Shown here in pieces: positions 1 to 6,743 of a stretch of 8,436 nt of DNA (positions are counted from its first letter, which is position 1; every line of letters begins with the position of its first letter). The notes under the pieces were generated by a model that did not search any database, was not told where the DNA came from, and saw nothing but the letters and a program-made list of their open reading frames with translations. Source of the DNA: CAZLGM01 sp964558875 (GTDB lineage: Bacteria > Desulfobacterota > Desulfobulbia > Desulfobulbales > Desulfocapsaceae); the NCBI GenBank assembly GCA_964558875.1, contig CAZLGM010000149.1, positions 1 to 8,436 on the forward strand, written 5' to 3'. Both the position numbers and the translations under genes were made by a program.

Positions 1-463
1 TAAAAAGTGCGGGTTTAGGTTCATGAAGACCGATCAGATAGTAGCCGCCATCCTCACATGGTCCAATAACCATGTCTGATTCTTCCAGTTCTTCAACAGC
101 CTTGTCAAGATAATCAACAGGTAACGACGGGCCATCGGAATTCATGACAATAACCGATCGATATCCTGAAAGAAAAAGCGAGGTGGTGACCAGATTCATA
201 CATTCACCAACATCGCTCCCTGATACCGGCAGCAGAAGCGTTGTGCCGGGACAGATTTCACGGAAATAGCCAATTGAATCGGCTGGTGTCAATCCAACCA
301 CAAGACTGGTCCTGTCAACAGTTGAAGCCGACAGTATTGTGTCTTTGAGCAGCGCTTCGTACAAATTGGCGCCCTGCTCTTTCGTCAACGGCGGGCAGAG
401 GCGGGTTTTTGTGTTTCCCGCCTCAGGTTGTTTTGCCATGACAACCAATGCGATATCAGCCAT
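1..463 (-). CDS. DUF2064 / TIGR04282 family glycosyltransferase-like protein (3' end cut by window edge)
   Basis: The visible part is the N-terminal 154 residues, starting MADIALVVMAKQPEAGNTKT; the gene runs off the left edge without a stop. Family signatures are the start MAKQPEAGNTKTRL (residues 9-22), NSDGPSLP (108-115), and GPCEDGGYYLIGL (134-146). These are typical of the DUF2064 / TIGR04282 group (rSAM/selenodomain-associated transferase 1), which has a nucleotide-sugar or CofC-like GT-A fold and no well-established substrate. The ATG at 463-461 overlaps the stop of the upstream GT2 gene by 8 nt (ATGGCTGA), so translation is probably coupled and this is the third gene of the glycosyltransferase operon. 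The cytoplasmic location and sugar- or nucleotide-transfer role are inferred from the family. The family call is solid and the reaction is unknown. Confidence 0.88.
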   Translation of the reverse strand, partial: MADIALVVMAKQPEAGNTKTRLCPPLTKEQGANLYEALLKDTILSASTVDRTSLVVGLTPADSIGYFREICPGTTLLLPVSGSDVGECMNLVTTSLFLSGYRSVIVMNSDGPSLPVDYLDKAVEELEESDMVIGPCEDGGYYLIGLHEPKPALF

Positions 464-1187
464 GGGTCAACGTTCCTTTTTGTCTATAGGTGAAAATCAC
501 CGAAAAAATATGGTAGGCAGCAAGGACGGTGCCCCGGATGGTTCCGCTGATCTTTGACTTGCCGCCCAGCCTCGATCGATGCTTCACCGGAATCTCCCTG
601 ATACGCCAACCGTTGTGAATTGCTTTGATGGTCATCTCTGCTGTCCAGCCATATGTCATTTCCTGCATATCCAGATCTATCAGCATCCTCCGGTTAACTG
701 CTCTCAGTGGGCTTAAATCTGTTAAAGCAACACCGCACCGGATTCCAATAAGCCATGCGATAAGCCGATTGCCCATCTTCTGGTGCCATGGCATGGCACC
801 CGGCTCAATTTCTCCTAAAAACCTCGAACCTAAGGTCATATCCGCCGTCGCATTCAGTATAGGTTCCAGCAATTCATGGATATGGGCAGGGTTATCCGCA
901 CCATCACCGTCCATAAAAACAACCACTTCACCAGTTGCGGCGTAAGCACCTGTGAGACAGGCCTGTCCATATCCGAACCTGGGTTCATTAACGACCCTTG
1001 CACCAAAGTTGTGGGATAATTCCACCGTCCTGTCAACGGATCCTCCATCGACGACAATCACCTCTTTTACAGACAACTTCTTCTGTAAACTCTGCAGAAG
1101 AATTCCGATGCTCTCCTGCTCATTCAAGGTTGGAATAATGATGCTTACATTGCCAGCCCCGGTTTGTTTCAAGCTGTGATTCATCAT
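456..1187 (-). CDS. GT2 family glycosyltransferase, dolichyl/polyprenyl-phosphate sugar synthase (DPM)-like
   Basis: This 243-residue protein has a GT-A fold of family GT2. It opens with SIIIPTLNEQES (15-26). The nucleotide-binding VVDGGS is at 45-50, the metal-binding DxD-type motif is D93-G-D95 in FMDGDGADNP, and LGSRF is at 119-123. Further along, the acceptor-side segment is SPLRAVNRRML (159-169), and IPVKHRSRLGGKSK (199-212) is typical of the DPM/DPG-synthase-like branch. A hydrophobic stretch near 219-234 may hold it to the inner membrane. DPM-like enzymes move a sugar from a nucleotide donor to polyprenyl phosphate; here the sugar is unknown. Its ATG overlaps the stop of the upstream gene by 4 nt (ATGA at 1187-1184), and its stop overlaps the next gene by 8 nt, indicating a coupled operon. 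A second ATG follows immediately and could also be used. Confidence 0.92.
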   Translation of the reverse strand: MMNHSLKQTGAGNVSIIIPTLNEQESIGILLQSLQKKLSVKEVIVVDGGSVDRTVELSHNFGARVVNEPRFGYGQACLTGAYAATGEVVVFMDGDGADNPAHIHELLEPILNATADMTLGSRFLGEIEPGAMPWHQKMGNRLIAWLIGIRCGVALTDLSPLRAVNRRMLIDLDMQEMTYGWTAEMTIKAIHNGWRIREIPVKHRSRLGGKSKISGTIRGTVLAAYHIFSVIFTYRQKGTLTHG

Positions 1188-2668
1188 TGTTTCACTCTCT
1201 GCCGTACGAGTTCATCGATTGTTTTAGTGCTGACGATAAGAAATCCGACAGGAAACAGGAGCAATAGCGGTACAGCCGCCCATGTTTCTTTCTGCATGAC
1301 AAAAACGATCGGTAGTAAGCAGTACAGGAGAAAAAGAGCATCAATACCAAGGGCAGCCACTGTAGTCCGGCGATAAATTGAGGCAATTCCAGGCAATCGG
1401 CTTTTGCCCCGAGTTCCGAACTTCGGGGTTCGCTCAAATCGACCACCCCTGCAGATCGCTCCCTGGATTACGGAAGAAGCAAGACTTGGCGCCAGGCCGA
1501 TGGCAAAAGCCGGCAACAGCAACACCCATAAGGCCCGTGTCCGTTGTTTTTTGAAAAGAGCATACCAGGAAAAGTAGAGCATAATCGCTCCGCACCCTCC
1601 ACAAAAAAGCAGCAGATCAAGAAAAAGATATTGGTACAGACCGCTTTCAATCCGGTAAACAATCGTCGGATAGAGAGTGAGGGTGACAAGGGAACCAAAT
1701 AACCATCCCAGGTTGGCCAGCAGATGAAAAGCGGCCTCAATCTTTACTTTGAACGGCAGAGCCCGAGAGCGAAACACAAGCGGCAGGATTTTTCTGGCCG
1801 TTTGAATAGAGCCCTTGGCCCAACGCTTCTGTTGGCTGCGAAAACCTCCAAGGGTTGAGGGTAGTTCCGAAGGCACAGCCACATCTTCAAGATAGATAAA
1901 CCGCCAGCCTTTCAGCTGGGCCCTGTAACTTAAATCCAGATCTTCGGTCACCGTATCGGATTGCCAGCCGCCTGAAGACACAATGGCTTCTTTTCGCCAT
2001 ATTCCAGCCGTACCGTTAAAATTAAAAAAATAACCCTGATGGGATCGTACACGATGCTCAATACTGAAATGCGGTGCCAGCATCATCGCCTGTATCTGCG
2101 TCAACCATGAATGGTTGGTATTAACAAACGACCAACGGGTCTGGACCATACCCACGGTAGGGTCTGCAAACTTGAATACGGTGCGTTTAAGAAAGTCTTG
2201 GGGGGGAATAAAATCAGCATCAAAAATCGCCAGCAACTCCCCTTTTGCGCATCTCAGGCCGCACTCAAGTGCGCCTGCTTTAAAGCCGTCCCGAGTTTCT
2301 CTTGTTATCAGTTTTATATCTCTGTTGTGCAGTTGCCAGTAAGCTATGCGATCCTTGAGAAGATCTTGCGTCTTGTCATCGGAATCGTCAAGCACCTGAA
2401 TCTCAAGCCGATCAAGAGGCCAATCCAGCCGTGCAACCGCATCAAGCAGCCTGACAGCCACAAACCGTTCATTATACATCGGTAACTGGACCGTTATATT
2501 GGGATATGGCGTATCGGTCCGTTGATGGACTGAAAGGGTGTGTTTTCGATTTTTTCGCAGCTTCACCCATAAATACAAGAACCACAGCCGATGGCATCCG
2601 TAAACAACCAGCCCGCAAAGGGCAAGAAAATGAACTATGGCCAATAACTGATAGAGGTCAAAAGACAT
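1184..2668 (-). CDS. Processive GT2 glycosyltransferase, cellulose-synthase-like (CslA/CslC-type) membrane protein
   Basis: The protein has 494 residues from the ATG at 2668. It carries an N-terminal membrane segment (about 6-36), a cytosolic GT2 domain, and several C-terminal membrane segments (about 312-340, 345-370, 378-402, 437-458, 462-480). The GT2 motifs are in order: VQLPMYNE (60-67), DDSDD (94-98), DAD (150-152), TED (241-243) and QQKRW (279-283), the Q/RxxRW signature of processive beta-glycan synthases. RTPKFG (413-418) is also usual in this branch, which is related to plant CslA/CslC mannan and glucan synthases. It probably polymerises or transfers hexose at the inner membrane; the sugar cannot be read from sequence. 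An in-frame TTG at 2698 would add ten residues, but the 2668 ATG has a Shine-Dalgarno sequence at proper distance. It is the first gene of the operon and overlaps the next by 4 nt. Confidence 0.93.
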   Translation of the reverse strand: MSFDLYQLLAIVHFLALCGLVVYGCHRLWFLYLWVKLRKNRKHTLSVHQRTDTPYPNITVQLPMYNERFVAVRLLDAVARLDWPLDRLEIQVLDDSDDKTQDLLKDRIAYWQLHNRDIKLITRETRDGFKAGALECGLRCAKGELLAIFDADFIPPQDFLKRTVFKFADPTVGMVQTRWSFVNTNHSWLTQIQAMMLAPHFSIEHRVRSHQGYFFNFNGTAGIWRKEAIVSSGGWQSDTVTEDLDLSYRAQLKGWRFIYLEDVAVPSELPSTLGGFRSQQKRWAKGSIQTARKILPLVFRSRALPFKVKIEAAFHLLANLGWLFGSLVTLTLYPTIVYRIESGLYQYLFLDLLLFCGGCGAIMLYFSWYALFKKQRTRALWVLLLPAFAIGLAPSLASSVIQGAICRGGRFERTPKFGTRGKSRLPGIASIYRRTTVAALGIDALFLLYCLLPIVFVMQKETWAAVPLLLLFPVGFLIVSTKTIDELVRQRVKQ

Positions 2669-2676
2669 ACCTTCTT

Positions 2677-2681
2677 TCCTT
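2677..2681 (-). promoter_or_regulatory. Ribosome binding site deciding the start of the cellulose-synthase-like GT2 gene
   Basis: On the minus strand AAGGA lies 8 nt before the ATG at 2668-2666. The longer reading frame beginning with TTG at 2698 has no comparable site, so the ATG is the preferred start. Confidence 0.7.
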
Positions 2682-2755
2682 ATCAAAATCTCCCGCAATT
2701 ATCACAAGACATTCACACTCGGTGATGCTCCTTGAAAAATGTTTTTTCCTAAACT

Positions 2756-2784
2756 ATAGTAACCACATTGTGGTACTTTTGCAA
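2756..2784 (-). promoter_or_regulatory. Candidate sigma70-type promoter of the glycosyltransferase operon, with palindromic operator in the spacer
   Basis: Read on the minus strand, a -35-like TTGCAA (2784-2779) is followed by a 17-nt spacer and a -10-like TACTAT (2761-2756), each matching 4 of 6 consensus bases. The spacer holds a perfect 13-nt inverted repeat ACCACAATGTGGT (2774-2762; 6-bp arms around one base) that ends exactly at the -10 box. This is where a repressor or other regulator would block polymerase. About 88 nt separate the -10 from the start codon. The promoter is a guess from sequence; the palindrome is directly visible. Confidence 0.42.
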
Positions 2785-2788
2785 GCTA

Positions 2789-2913
2789 CCTGAATCCGTG
2801 TGCATTCGATAGTGCTGTAACTTTCTTTGATTTAGCTGATTGATAATAGTGCGCTATATCGATCAGTTAAATCAAAGAATGATGCAGTGCTGGCGGATGC
2901 ATACGGATTCAGG
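2789..2913. repeat. Palindromic MITE-like element, copy A (125 bp, near-complete inverted repeat)
   Basis: The ends are CCTGAATCCGTG (2789-2800) and TACGGATTCAGG (2902-2913). The whole 125 bp folds on itself as a 40-nt arm, a 45-nt inner hairpin and a 40-nt arm. The innermost stem ATAG/CTAT closes a TGCG loop (2846-2857), with one bulged A at 2845. It aligns without gaps to copy B read on the opposite strand: 36/40 in the left arm, 35/45 in the inner hairpin and 21/26 in the start of the right arm. It lies between the divergent glycosyltransferase operon and the outer-membrane protein gene, only 27 bp from the latter's start, so the promoter of that gene probably lies in or beyond the element. 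No perfect target duplication flanks it. No coding sequence is seen in it. Confidence 0.85.
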
Positions 2914-2930
2914 AGTCAATCATTCTGCCC

Positions 2931-2936
2931 AAGGAG
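2931..2936 (+). promoter_or_regulatory. Ribosome binding site of the outer-membrane protein gene
   Basis: AAGGAG lies 4 nt before the ATG at 2941 and 7 nt before the ATG at 2944. The second ATG therefore has the more usual spacing. The site rules out the upstream in-frame ATG at 2887, which lies inside repeat copy A. Confidence 0.75.
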
Positions 2937-2940
2937 AGTT

Positions 2941-3810
2941 ATGATGAGACAATTCAGCGTGTTACAAAAAATCCTATTGGCTGTTTCTTTTATGCTGTTC
3001 GGAGCTAATTGTGCTTTTGCCGGTGCCTGGACCGCAGGCAAAGGCGAAATGTACAATAAACTTTCTTACAATTATTCGATAGCGGAAGGGGAATTTGATT
3101 CAAACAGCAACCGGGTCGATTTTGCCCAAAACGGCAAATTTACTGATCAGAATATCACCTACTATGTTGAGTATGGGATCCTTGACAAACTGACTGTATT
3201 CGGTTCCATCCCGTTTAAGTTCCTCGAATACTCGGAAAACCTTTCCTGGTACAAATCCCAGGGTACAGGTGATGTCGAACTGGGGCTTAAATATAATGTA
3301 TACAATGGTAACTATGGGATGTTGTCGGCCCAGGGATTGGTGAAGATACCTGAATTTTATGATGTTGCTGACAGGCCGGAACTGGGTGATGGACAATACG
3401 ATATTGAGGCCCGGCTTCTCTATGGAAAATCACTTTATCCTCACATTCCCGGATATATCAATATCGAAGTCGGCTATCGATACCGTTTTGATGAACCGGG
3501 AGACCAGTTCAGATACCTCGTCGAGTTTGGCGTTGATTTCTTTAAAAATATGTATGGGCGCGTTAAACTCGATGGTATTGCCGGAATCGGTAATGCGGAT
3601 GACAACAGCGCCGGCGGCAGCAACCCGAACCTCAATCCCGATTTTGATCTTGCAAAACTCGATATCGCTCTTGGTTATGCTATAACCGATAGCTGGGCCA
3701 TTGAAGTCGGCTATGTGCCAACACTCTGGGGTGTGAACACTTCGGACTCAGTAACGTATTCCTTTTCCCTTATTTATAAGTGCAAAGGCAAAGGCGGTAC
3801 TGAAAAGTAG
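2941..3810 (+). CDS. Outer-membrane beta-barrel protein, Phenol_MetA_deg / XagA-like
   Basis: The protein has 289 residues from the ATG at 2941, or 288 from the ATG at 2944. Residues 1-27 form a signal peptide: basic start, hydrophobic core ILLAVSFMLFGANC, and a cleavage site after AFA. The mature protein begins GAWTAGKGEMYNKLSYNYS, the usual opening of this group, and continues as alternating aromatic/polar strands broken by turns rich in Gly, Asp and Asn. Recognisable segments are GTGDVELGLKYNVY, SAQGLVKIPEFYD and INIEVGYRYRFDEPGDQFRYLVEFG, as in the Phenol_MetA_deg transporter-like family, to which XagA-type proteins also belong. The last strand SVTYSFSLIYK is followed by a short basic tail. 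It probably sits in the outer membrane, but cargo or role is unknown. It is monocistronic, divergent from the glycosyltransferase operon and convergent with the GT-C gene, and is bracketed by repeat copies A and D. Confidence 0.82.
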   Translation: MMRQFSVLQKILLAVSFMLFGANCAFAGAWTAGKGEMYNKLSYNYSIAEGEFDSNSNRVDFAQNGKFTDQNITYYVEYGILDKLTVFGSIPFKFLEYSENLSWYKSQGTGDVELGLKYNVYNGNYGMLSAQGLVKIPEFYDVADRPELGDGQYDIEARLLYGKSLYPHIPGYINIEVGYRYRFDEPGDQFRYLVEFGVDFFKNMYGRVKLDGIAGIGNADDNSAGGSNPNLNPDFDLAKLDIALGYAITDSWAIEVGYVPTLWGVNTSDSVTYSFSLIYKCKGKGGTEK

Positions 3811-3824
3811 CCCGATATACCACT

Positions 3825-3900
3825 CCTGAATCCTTGATCGCCCTGGAGGAGGGGTGCTCTTGGAGTGCATCCGTTACCGGATCTTAGTCATGGGTTCAGG
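3825..3900. repeat. Palindromic MITE-like element, copy D (76 bp, degenerate)
   Basis: The ends are CCTGAATCCTTG (3825-3836, 11/12 to the family consensus) and, on the other strand, CCTGAACCCATG (3900-3889, 10/12). With flanks the inverted repeat extends to ACTCCTGAA/TTCAGGAGT. Inside are a hairpin GGGTGC...GCATCC (3852-3872) and a second one ATCCG-TTAC-CGGAT (3869-3882). It fills the gap between two convergent genes and its right end lies inside the GT-C gene, giving that protein its last residues and stop. Neither hairpin is followed by a T-run, so I do not call an intrinsic terminator. The internal sequence differs from copies A-C, so membership is less certain. Confidence 0.5.
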
Positions 3901-5298
3901 AGTACGGTTCAGACGATAGAAATACGATAAAAGGATAGCCGCCACAGGTGCCGAGACTATCATCAAACCAGTCATATCGTTCTCCACCCACTTACCTAAT
4001 ATCGTGTAGCCAATCTGCACCTGATAGGCAAGAAAAACCGACCAGCAGAAGACCAGTCCTGCCGGCCCGGCAGCAAACGGCAACAGACAGGTCAGATACA
4101 GTGCGTACCAGGGATGTAGTGTTGGTGTGAGTAATAGAAAAGTAAAAGCGATACTGTAAAAAGCCGTTGTCATCCGATTCATGGGACTAACCCCACCCAT
4201 CTGTTCCAAGTCCTTTTTCATACCACCCGACATCCTGCTATAGACCAGGACAACTACCAGAAAAAAGGTGGCACCAAGGAGAAACCGTGCCCAAAGGCCT
4301 GAGTCAAGAAGACCTCGCAGAGAACGGAAAAGGAAACCACCGAACTCCCAATCACGCCCGTATACAGAAAGCGTTTCCATCATATTGATACAATGCGGTA
4401 GAAAAGGCAGAACCAGGAGTACACATCCGGCTGCCACACCAGTAAGAAAAATAACTCGTCGGCGATTGGATCCAATGAATAAAAGAAAACCCGGGATGAA
4501 AACCAACGGGAAGATCTTGGTCATGATTGCACAGGACAACAGCAGACCGGAGAAAAGAGAGCGAAGATCCAGGCCGGCCTCAGCCCGGTTGTTCCCGCCT
4601 CTGCCAACACCTTGTCGTAAGGACATTGAAGCGACCAGAAATAACCCACCATAAAGAAAGAAAACAACACCTCCGTCTATATGGCCGGAGTGACTAATCT
4701 CAAGGACAGGTAAAGGATGCCAGGCGTACAACACAACCCTCACAGGTGATAGTTGCATCTGAGAACACAACTTTACCAGAAACAGGCAACTGGCCAGGTC
4801 TATGATGACCAGCAGAAGCTTCATACCGGTGATTTGACCCCCAAGAGCGCTGCCGATACTAAAAATCACCTGGGCAGCCGGAGGATACACGGTAACCAGT
4901 TCGGGATGATTGACCAGCTCAAGGAGTCCAACGCGGGATCCGGCCTGTGATTGAACTTCGGCTGGCGCATTCACATACGGGTTGATACCGTCAAGTATCC
5001 CAAGACCGTCCCACAGATAACGGTAAATATCATCAGAGAGTTGAACCGGCAGGAAAAGAAAAAAAAGGCGAACAACAAGGGCGGTTGTCAGGACAATCCA
5101 GACCGGGTAGCGGTAGTCTGCCTGTTCTCCCAGATAACAGGCCAGAAAGAGGAGAACAGTAATGCAGCCGGTGATTCCCAGTAAAAGCGGGATGTTGAAA
5201 CGAAGATCTTCTGGAACAGCCAGCAGGCCATACAGGAGTATGACGCTGAATGGTATCAGTTGAAAAGCAAGCTTGTGGAGAGCGGATGGTTTATCCAA
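3874..5298 (-). CDS. Polytopic GT-C glycosyltransferase, GT87/DUF2029-like (polyprenyl-phosphate-sugar dependent)
   Basis: The 474-residue membrane protein has about ten or more hydrophobic segments. After the second to third helix comes LSDDIYRYLWDG (87-98), followed by INPYVNAP (105-112). This SDD/YRYLWDG...NPY pattern is the hallmark of bacterial GT-C enzymes of the GT87 / mannosyltransferase-like type, with the acidic pair in the first periplasmic loop as likely catalytic or metal-binding residues. VNHPELVTVYPPAAQ (129-143) and HSGHIDG (203-209) are further family motifs. Such enzymes use a polyprenyl-phosphate sugar on the periplasmic side. The only plausible start is a TTG at 5298 with no clear Shine-Dalgarno; no ATG or GTG start is available in frame before the first helix, so the start is uncertain. 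It follows the rhodanese gene by 51 nt. The last nine residues, PEPMTKIR plus stop, are encoded by repeat copy D. Confidence 0.88.
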   Translation of the reverse strand: MDKPSALHKLAFQLIPFSVILLYGLLAVPEDLRFNIPLLLGITGCITVLLFLACYLGEQADYRYPVWIVLTTALVVRLFFLFLPVQLSDDIYRYLWDGLGILDGINPYVNAPAEVQSQAGSRVGLLELVNHPELVTVYPPAAQVIFSIGSALGGQITGMKLLLVIIDLASCLFLVKLCSQMQLSPVRVVLYAWHPLPVLEISHSGHIDGGVVFFLYGGLFLVASMSLRQGVGRGGNNRAEAGLDLRSLFSGLLLSCAIMTKIFPLVFIPGFLLFIGSNRRRVIFLTGVAAGCVLLVLPFLPHCINMMETLSVYGRDWEFGGFLFRSLRGLLDSGLWARFLLGATFFLVVVLVYSRMSGGMKKDLEQMGGVSPMNRMTTAFYSIAFTFLLLTPTLHPWYALYLTCLLPFAAGPAGLVFCWSVFLAYQVQIGYTILGKWVENDMTGLMIVSAPVAAILLSYFYRLNRTPEPMTKIR

Positions 5299-5349
5299 GG
5301 GGAATGGACTTAAGAAAACGGATATTATACTGTTGAAGCCTGATTAGTG

Positions 5350-6264
5350 TCATCGCATACGCTTGGTCTTTCTATCCCATTCTTCTATTCCGCCTTCAAA
5401 ATTAACACTACTTGGAAAACCGGAAATCTCATGCACCATCCACACATAAGCGGAACGAATACCTCCTGTACAGTAATAGACAATGGGTCTGTTCGGATCA
5501 ACTCCCTTCTTTTCCAGAAGCAGTTTCAGTTCCTCGCGGTTTTTCGGTCTTTTATTGTTACCTGAAAAGAAACTCTTCCAGGGTATATGAACAGCGCCGG
5601 GAATACGACCAAGAACCCATTCCCCAAGTGAGCGGGTGTCCACAATCTGAAACCGGTCACGATTAATTAGAAGCTTCTCTGCTGCTATATTCAGATCCGA
5701 ACGGATACTGGGAACATAGCTGATACTGTTGGTCCCATCCATGGCTGACGGGCGTAAAAAGACGCCATACTCCAGTGGATAACCAGACTGTTTCCATACC
5801 TGGATTCCACCTGACACCAGACCTATATCCCCCTGATGCCCGAGAGATTGTAGCATCCAGATGATCCACCCTTCGCCGCCCCAACTCTTATCGGCATCTC
5901 CGTACACTGCCACCGGGGTCTTGCGGGTGATACCGAGACTGCCAAGGATTTCGGCCAGCTCCTTTGGAGGCAGAATCCGGTAGGGTATCCCGTCAGCATC
6001 GGTACGGGTATACATCTCCCAGGTAAATGACAGCGCTTTCGGTATGTGCCCTTTCTCCCAATCTTTTACCGGACGGGCATCAAGGACAACCCAGCCATGC
6101 CCATCACGATTTAACTCGGCAGCTTGAAGAAGTTGTATATCCCCCGCCCGGCTGGTTGATGGTACGGTGATAAACAGCATAACAACCAGAACATATAGAA
6201 TGGTTTTTATTCTGCAGCATGGTTGGTTCAGGTTTGTTAGGAAGAATTCGAGAAATACTTTCAT
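5350..6264 (-). CDS. Exported tandem-rhodanese sulfurtransferase with degenerate N-terminal domain
   Basis: The protein has 304 residues. Residues 20-40 form a hydrophobic signal sequence ending TSRA|GD, after an unusually long 19-residue N-region, so it is periplasmic or membrane-anchored. Two rhodanese domains follow (about 45-165 and 190-300). The C-terminal domain has the active-site loop YYCTGGIRSA with catalytic Cys265, preceded by VDTRSLGEWVLGRIPGAVHIPW. The N-terminal domain has VVLDARPVKDWEKGHIPKA, but its active-site loop reads VYGDADKSWGGEGW (120-133) with no Cys, so it is probably structural, as in many two-domain sulfurtransferases. It would transfer sulfane sulfur from thiosulfate, mercaptopyruvate or a partner persulfide; the donor is unknown. 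Its ATG overlaps the Sel1 gene stop by 4 nt (6264-6261) with AAGG just upstream. The pairing suggests a shared periplasmic role. Confidence 0.88.
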   Translation of the reverse strand: MKVFLEFFLTNLNQPCCRIKTILYVLVVMLFITVPSTSRAGDIQLLQAAELNRDGHGWVVLDARPVKDWEKGHIPKALSFTWEMYTRTDADGIPYRILPPKELAEILGSLGITRKTPVAVYGDADKSWGGEGWIIWMLQSLGHQGDIGLVSGGIQVWKQSGYPLEYGVFLRPSAMDGTNSISYVPSIRSDLNIAAEKLLINRDRFQIVDTRSLGEWVLGRIPGAVHIPWKSFFSGNNKRPKNREELKLLLEKKGVDPNRPIVYYCTGGIRSAYVWMVHEISGFPSSVNFEGGIEEWDRKTKRMR

Positions 6265-6731
6265 TTCGGAGCCTTAACTATTTTTTCTTTCAGCTTTGCA
6301 ACGATTTTCAATGCCTCTTGAATATCCCGCTCGGTCAGCATGATCTCCTGAAGAATCTCCAGTTTCTCTTCAGCTTCAGAAATCCCACCTTCAGCTGCCA
6401 GCGTATGCCAGACATACCCATGGATATAACTCTGCTCTGCGCCGCTACCATTGCAGTACATATTGCCGACAAAAAACTGTGCTTTGGCCAATCCCTGTAA
6501 AGCCGCTTTTTTCATCCAGAAATACGCATTTTTGACATCAGCCTGCGATTGCAAATTCTTCGTGTATCTCTGAGCTAATTCATATTGAGCAGCAGCATCT
6601 CCCGACTGGGCGGCACTGAGTAATGAATCTTCTGTATACCCGCTATCAACAAGGGTTAAAGCCAACAGAACGCACAGGAAGACCGTATTGAATAAAATAA
6701 AAACGTTATTTCTTTTTGTCGTACAGCTCAT
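6261..6731 (-). CDS. Exported Sel1-like repeat (SLR/TPR-like) protein
   Basis: The 156-residue protein starts with a basic stretch and a hydrophobic segment (10-28) that works as a signal peptide or anchor. Two Sel1-like repeats follow: about 46-81 (AAAQYELAQRY...AYFWMKKAALQG) and about 82-117 (AKAQFFVGNMYCNGSGAEQSYIHGYVWHTLAAEGG). A charged helical tail (118-153) may form a coiled coil. Sel1 repeats are protein-binding scaffolds, so it may present a partner to the rhodanese encoded next, whose start overlaps its stop by 4 nt. The Shine-Dalgarno AGGTGA (6740-6735) supports the ATG at 6731. Repeat copy B ends just 12 bp before the start codon, so transcription of this operon must begin inside the element or read through it. 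No specific function can be assigned. Confidence 0.85.
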   Translation of the reverse strand: MSCTTKRNNVFILFNTVFLCVLLALTLVDSGYTEDSLLSAAQSGDAAAQYELAQRYTKNLQSQADVKNAYFWMKKAALQGLAKAQFFVGNMYCNGSGAEQSYIHGYVWHTLAAEGGISEAEEKLEILQEIMLTERDIQEALKIVAKLKEKIVKAPK

Positions 6732-6743
6732 AATTCACCTATA

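Noticed and set aside
854..1057. Minus-strand 67-codon frame and other short frames inside the DPM-like GT2 gene
   Set aside because: They are out-of-frame shadows of a gene with clear family motifs.
2111..2485. Plus-strand reading frame of 124 codons
   Set aside because: It lies wholly antisense to the conserved GT2 catalytic region and shows no recognisable domain.
2789..2913. The palindromic intergenic elements as integron attC sites (ATTTAAC / GTTAAAT motifs resemble RYYYAAC / GTTRRRY)
   Set aside because: The motifs sit next to the hairpin loop and not at the outer ends as in attC. The genes are in both orientations and form ordinary operons, and the elements have terminal repeats plus a target duplication in one copy.
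2887..2940. Upstream ATG at 2887 as start of the outer-membrane protein gene
   Set aside because: It lies inside repeat copy A, gives no signal peptide at the N-terminus, and the ATG at 2941/2944 has AAGGAG and a clean signal peptide.
3852..3872. Hairpin after the outer-membrane protein gene as an intrinsic terminator
   Set aside because: No T-run follows the stem on either strand, and the hairpin is part of repeat copy D.
4268..4654. Plus-strand reading frame of 128 codons rich in Arg and Pro
   Set aside because: It is an antisense shadow of the GT-C membrane protein; the composition is atypical for a protein and no motif or ribosome site is present.
5120..5133. Cluster of short repeats and A-rich runs in the GT-C gene region as a regulatory site
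   Set aside because: It is explained by codons for charged and hydrophobic residues in the coding sequence; no inverted repeat or conserved motif is visible.
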